DNA of 64,000 nucleotides from Marinimicrococcus flavescens (GTDB taxonomy: Bacteria > Pseudomonadota > Alphaproteobacteria > Geminicoccales > Geminicoccaceae), in the NCBI GenBank assembly GCA_029211145.1, contig JARGEQ010000047.1:1-64000 (forward strand). Reading direction: 5' to 3'. The notes beneath the pieces were generated by a model. It was not told the DNA's origin. It made no database searches and saw only the letters and a program-made list of their open reading frames with translations. A program made the position numbers and the translations under genes. Shown piece after piece: positions 61,076 to 64,000 of the stretch. Every line of letters starts with the position of its first letter. Position 1 is the stretch's first letter.

Positions 61076-63427
61076 TCAGCCGGCCTGCGGCTCTTCCGCC
61101 ATCAGCCGCCGCACCCGCTCGGCCGCCAGCTCGAGACCGTCGAGCGGCTTGGGCGAGGCCGGTGCCGCCTCCTCGCCGAGCGGCCGGGCGAGACCGCGGG
61201 CGCGCAGGCCGCGATGGAAGGCCCCGAGGTCGCGCGGCAGGGTCAAGAGGCCCCGCGTGGTCAGATGATCCATGAAGCGACTCACCGCATGCTGCTGGTG
61301 CGGGGTGCCGCGATAGCTGACGCCACCACCCGCCAGAAGGGTGAGCGCGCCCAGCACCGGGCGGGCCAGCGGCAGGCGGTCGTACCAGCGGCCGAGCTCG
61401 ACATAGCGCACCGGCTTGCCGGCGAGGCAGGCCTCGGCCAGGGCATCGGCCTCGTCGCCGGTCGCCACCACCTCCCCGGCCAGGGCCAGGAACGCCGCTT
61501 GGGCATCGTCGCCCTCGCCGGGTGCCGCCTGCACTGCATGGTGCGGCACCGTGAGCGCGGCGATGAGCGCCTCGCGGGCTGCCGCCGGGGTCTTCGGCCG
61601 GGTCAGCAGCAGCACCGAGCCGCCCTTCTCCGCCGCCAGCGCCGAGACCTGCCGGCCCAGCTCGCCTGCCTTCGCGGCATCGAGCACGAACGGCCCCTTG
61701 TCCGCCCCCACGAACAGCGCGACGTGCGGCTGCGGCAGGCTGCCCAGGCGGTCCTGCCAGCGCGTCCGCGCCGCCTCCAGCCGCCCGGCCGGCACGCCCG
61801 CCAGGGGAGCCGCCACATGAAGGACGTTGTCACGGATCGGCAGACGCCACTGCGGCGTGGTGACGATCAGGTCGAACAGCTCGTAGGCGGCGCGCGGCCG
61901 GCCGATCTGCACCAGCCTCGTGCGGCCGCCGGCGCGGGCGCGGATCCATGCCGCCACCGGCACGGTGCGGCGTCCCGCCGAGATCACCAGATCGGGCCAG
62001 GGAGCCTCGAGCCGGTCGGAACCCTTGAGGCTCAGGCTCTTCAGCGAGGCGCCCAAAAGCCGGTTGGGCAGATGCCGGAAGCCGTTGAAGGCGAGGCTTC
62101 TGGTCTCGAAGGGCCAGCCCAGGGCACGGGCCAGCTCGATCGCCTGGCGGTCGCTGGCCTCGCTGTCGCCGGTCAGCACCCAGACCTTGGGCAGACCGGG
62201 ATCGGCCGCCCGCCGCACCTCGAAACTGGCGGTGCCGGGTGCCGCGAACTTCCCGTTGGGCACCGCGTCGAGATGCCAGCTCACGCCCGTATGGCGTGCC
62301 GCGACCTCGCTCATGCGGCGGCGCCACCAGGCGGCGCTGCCGAGCCCTTCGGCGGCGGTCGCGGTGAGGCTCACCGCCAGGGCACGCCCGGCGCGCCCGA
62401 AGAGCGCATCGGCGACCCAGTCGATGTCGGCCGGCGGCAGGCGCTCGAAGAGCCCGGCCACCACGACTGCATCGTGGCGCCCGACGTCCCAGCCGTCGGG
62501 ATTACGGGCGAGATCCAGCCGCGTGACCTGCGCCCCGTCGGGCAGCCCCTCCAGGGCCACCGGCCCCGCCGAGACCACGAGCACCCGGCCGGCGCCCTTC
62601 TCGGCCAGCAGCGCCCGGGCACCCGCCGACAGGCTCGCTGCCGCCGGTTGCGGCGGCCGGTTGCCCTGGAGGATGCGGCGATAGTCGGGGCTCGGGGCCT
62701 CGCGGGTGAAGACCTGGTAGCCGGCAGCGTCGGCGTCGCGCTCCAGCGCGTACCAGAGATAGGCCAGCGGGTTGGGATGGTAGGAATAATCGTCGGGGAA
62801 CGGCTGCCAGGGCTGCTGGTGCAGGGCGGTGTAGTGCAGGCACATGGTCCGCCCCTCGACATATTCCTGGTCGCGGGCGTTCCAGTGCGGGTCGAGCTGG
62901 CCCCAGAGGCCGGGCATGGAGGCGGGCTTGTTGATGAGCGCGTGCTTGCCCTGGCTGCTAGCGGTCTGCCGGTTCCACATCGGCAGCATCCGCTCGCAGT
63001 CGATCAGCATGACCGACGTGTCCTTGGGCGAGATCGCGAGGTAGCCTTTGCCCTCCATGTCGAGATCGAACAGCAGCGCCGGGTCGGCCAGGTAGATCTG
63101 GTCGACGTCGTTGTAGATCGCCTTGCCGTGGCCGCCGGCGAAGTCGGGGATGGCGTAGCGGTAATTGGTGAAGCCGGTGCGCCAGCGCCGCCGGTCGAAG
63201 CCCTCGACGTTCTTCATGAGGTGGATCTCGTAGACGCGCGAGGGATCGCGCACCTTCTCGACCGAGAAGAAGAAGATCCGCTCCGCCCGGTACTGGGCGT
63301 CCTCGGTGCCGAGGAAGATCCGCACCGGCGGCTTGCCGCTGGGGGTCACGCCCGGCCGCACGTCGAGGACGACGAGGTCCGGGTTCTCGCGGTGATAGGG
63401 CCAGCCCTGCTGCTGCTCGCTCGGCAC
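61076..63427 (-). CDS. Three-domain GT8-like / methyltransferase-like / ELM1-family protein
   Basis: A 783-residue protein with an unusual composition. Residues 1-250 look like a GT8-type glycosyltransferase: RIFLGTEDAQYRAERIFFFS at the first strands and a DVD metal motif at 107-109 (YNDVDQIYL). Residues 270-405 look like a Rossmann-fold, methyltransferase-type domain (RVLVVSAGP; RLDLARNPDGWDVGRHDAVV). Residues 413-720 match the ELM1/mitochondrial-fission family, which has a GT-B-like fold (KVWVLTGDSEASDRQA; LVISAGRRTVPVAAWIR; LVQIGRP; DLIVTTPQWRLP). Located 91 bases upstream of the hydroxylase gene in the sphingolipid operon, so it may glycosylate the lipid. No methyltransferase catalytic residue is evident. 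Confidence 0.7.
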   Translation of the reverse strand: MPSEQQQGWPYHRENPDLVVLDVRPGVTPSGKPPVRIFLGTEDAQYRAERIFFFSVEKVRDPSRVYEIHLMKNVEGFDRRRWRTGFTNYRYAIPDFAGGHGKAIYNDVDQIYLADPALLFDLDMEGKGYLAISPKDTSVMLIDCERMLPMWNRQTASSQGKHALINKPASMPGLWGQLDPHWNARDQEYVEGRTMCLHYTALHQQPWQPFPDDYSYHPNPLAYLWYALERDADAAGYQVFTREAPSPDYRRILQGNRPPQPAAASLSAGARALLAEKGAGRVLVVSAGPVALEGLPDGAQVTRLDLARNPDGWDVGRHDAVVVAGLFERLPPADIDWVADALFGRAGRALAVSLTATAAEGLGSAAWWRRRMSEVAARHTGVSWHLDAVPNGKFAAPGTASFEVRRAADPGLPKVWVLTGDSEASDRQAIELARALGWPFETRSLAFNGFRHLPNRLLGASLKSLSLKGSDRLEAPWPDLVISAGRRTVPVAAWIRARAGGRTRLVQIGRPRAAYELFDLIVTTPQWRLPIRDNVLHVAAPLAGVPAGRLEAARTRWQDRLGSLPQPHVALFVGADKGPFVLDAAKAGELGRQVSALAAEKGGSVLLLTRPKTPAAAREALIAALTVPHHAVQAAPGEGDDAQAAFLALAGEVVATGDEADALAEACLAGKPVRYVELGRWYDRLPLARPVLGALTLLAGGGVSYRGTPHQQHAVSRFMDHLTTRGLLTLPRDLGAFHRGLRARGLARPLGEEAAPASPKPLDGLELAAERVRRLMAEEPQAG

Positions 63428-63508
63428 GACAAGAGACTCCTCGAGGCAAGGCGCATGCGCGCTGGGCGCCGCTGCGGCCCGTTTCTTAGGTTGGCGGGTG
63501 CGGCGCCG

Positions 63509-64000
63509 TCAATTTGCCGGAATGCCGCCCTCTGGCGGCGGCGTGCTCGAGCCGTCCTCGGCGCTGATCCAGTAGCCCAGCACCGCGGTGCCCAGCGCAA
63601 GGAGCACCGGCCCCAGGAAGAGCCCGAGAAAGCCGAACGCCAGCGCCCCGCCGACGACTCCCAGGAACACCATGAGGAACGACATGCTGGAGCCACGGCT
63701 GATGAGCCATGGCCGCACGACATTGTCGACGCCGCTGATGGCGAAGGTCCCCCAAAGCGCCATGAAGAGCGCCATGCCCCAGCGGTCCTCGGTGAAGAGC
63801 CAGATCGAGACGGGGATCCAGACCAGCGGCGGCCCCATCGGCACCAGCGCCAGGAAGAAGGTGAGAAAGCCCAGCGCCAGCGCCCCGTTGAGCCCGGTGA
63901 TGGCATAGCCGATGGTAGCCAGGAGAGCCTGGACGATGGCCGTGCCGACGATCCCGTAAACCACACCCAGAACGGTCTTGCCGGCGACGTCGAGGAGATG
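63509..64000 (-). CDS. AI-2E-type transporter (PerM/TqsA family), 3' end only
   Basis: C-terminal 163 residues of a polytopic membrane protein; the frame runs off the right edge (reading ...HLLDVAGKTVLGVVYGIVGT at the window boundary). Landmarks of the family: GIVGTAIVQALLATIGYAITG, FFLALVPMGPPLVWIPVSIW, VVRPWLISRGSSMSFLMVFLGVV and the Gly-rich GFLGLFLGPVLLALG. The family includes the autoinducer-2 exporter TqsA and sodium/proton antiporters. A short frame starting at a GTG at 63964 is part of this longer gene, not its start. Confidence 0.85.
   Translation of the reverse strand, partial: HLLDVAGKTVLGVVYGIVGTAIVQALLATIGYAITGLNGALALGFLTFFLALVPMGPPLVWIPVSIWLFTEDRWGMALFMALWGTFAISGVDNVVRPWLISRGSSMSFLMVFLGVVGGALAFGFLGLFLGPVLLALGTAVLGYWISAEDGSSTPPPEGGIPAN

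Noticed and set aside
63509-63964. A complete-looking 151-codon gene at the right edge
   Set aside because: Its GTG start is preceded by in-frame codons that read on as AI-2E transporter sequence to the window edge, so it is the 3' part of a longer gene.

Overview
The window is GC-rich (roughly 70% by eye), densely packed and full of ATGA/TGATG stop-start overlaps. Its gene content (rpfF-type DSF synthase, complete C-P lyase locus, Caulobacter-like sphingolipid genes, many ABC and TRAP importers) points to an alphaproteobacterium, probably of the Rhodospirillales/Geminicoccales kind. The order-level guess is inference; no rRNA or tRNA is present to anchor it. I found no CRISPR array, transposase, integrase or phage gene.

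Layout. 0.3-3 kb: an RpfF-family fatty-acid signal synthase (minus) ending at a strong terminator and preceded by an AT-rich island, then a UPF0104/MprF-like membrane protein. 3-8.7 kb: a dipeptide-type ABC importer (substrate-binding protein, two permeases, fused double ATPase) with a small exported protein. 8.8-12.9 kb: three paralogous RTX calcium-binding repeat proteins on the minus strand, with hairpins at their 3' ends that read as terminators on the opposite strand. 13-18.2 kb: a CUT1-type sugar importer without ATPase, divergent from a TIM-barrel-like protein of unknown function and a short-chain dehydrogenase.

18.3-34.1 kb: a phosphonate locus. phnC-D-E-E', a hexapeptide acetyltransferase and phnN run rightward. 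phnG-H-I-J-K-L-M-M and a DUF1045 2H-phosphoesterase run leftward towards them. phnF and a third phnM-like gene diverge from phnG across a 16-nt palindrome that is a good candidate PhnF operator. PhnJ keeps the radical glycine and all four cluster cysteines. PhnP is absent; the DUF1045 protein probably replaces it. An MFS exporter lies at the convergence point.

34.1-45.6 kb: a TRAP importer with a PhyH-type dioxygenase (minus), a divergent IclR regulator, a second CUT1-type importer without ATPase, and an acetoin-dehydrogenase-like AcoA-AcoB-AcoC set lacking its E3. 45.7-48.4 kb: a DUF533 protein, a non-coding stretch with a two-copy 260-bp tandem repeat, a UPF0173 hydrolase and a small exported protein.

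48.7-63.4 kb: the most interesting part, a sphingolipid locus. Rightward: acyl-AMP ligase, ceramide-reductase-like epimerase, acyl carrier protein, serine palmitoyltransferase. Convergent leftward: a three-domain GT8/methyltransferase-like/ELM1 protein, an FA2H-like fatty-acid hydroxylase, a bacterial ceramide-synthase-like GNAT protein, a MobA-like nucleotidyltransferase, a calcineurin-like phosphoesterase, two LptF/LptG-type permeases, a DAGK-type lipid kinase and a nucleotidyltransferase whose motifs resemble mitochondrial Tam41 (CDP-diacylglycerol synthase). Together they suggest synthesis of a 2-hydroxylated ceramide, its phosphorylation, possible CDP activation, head-group attachment and a dedicated route toward the outer membrane. 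The window ends inside an AI-2E-type transporter gene.
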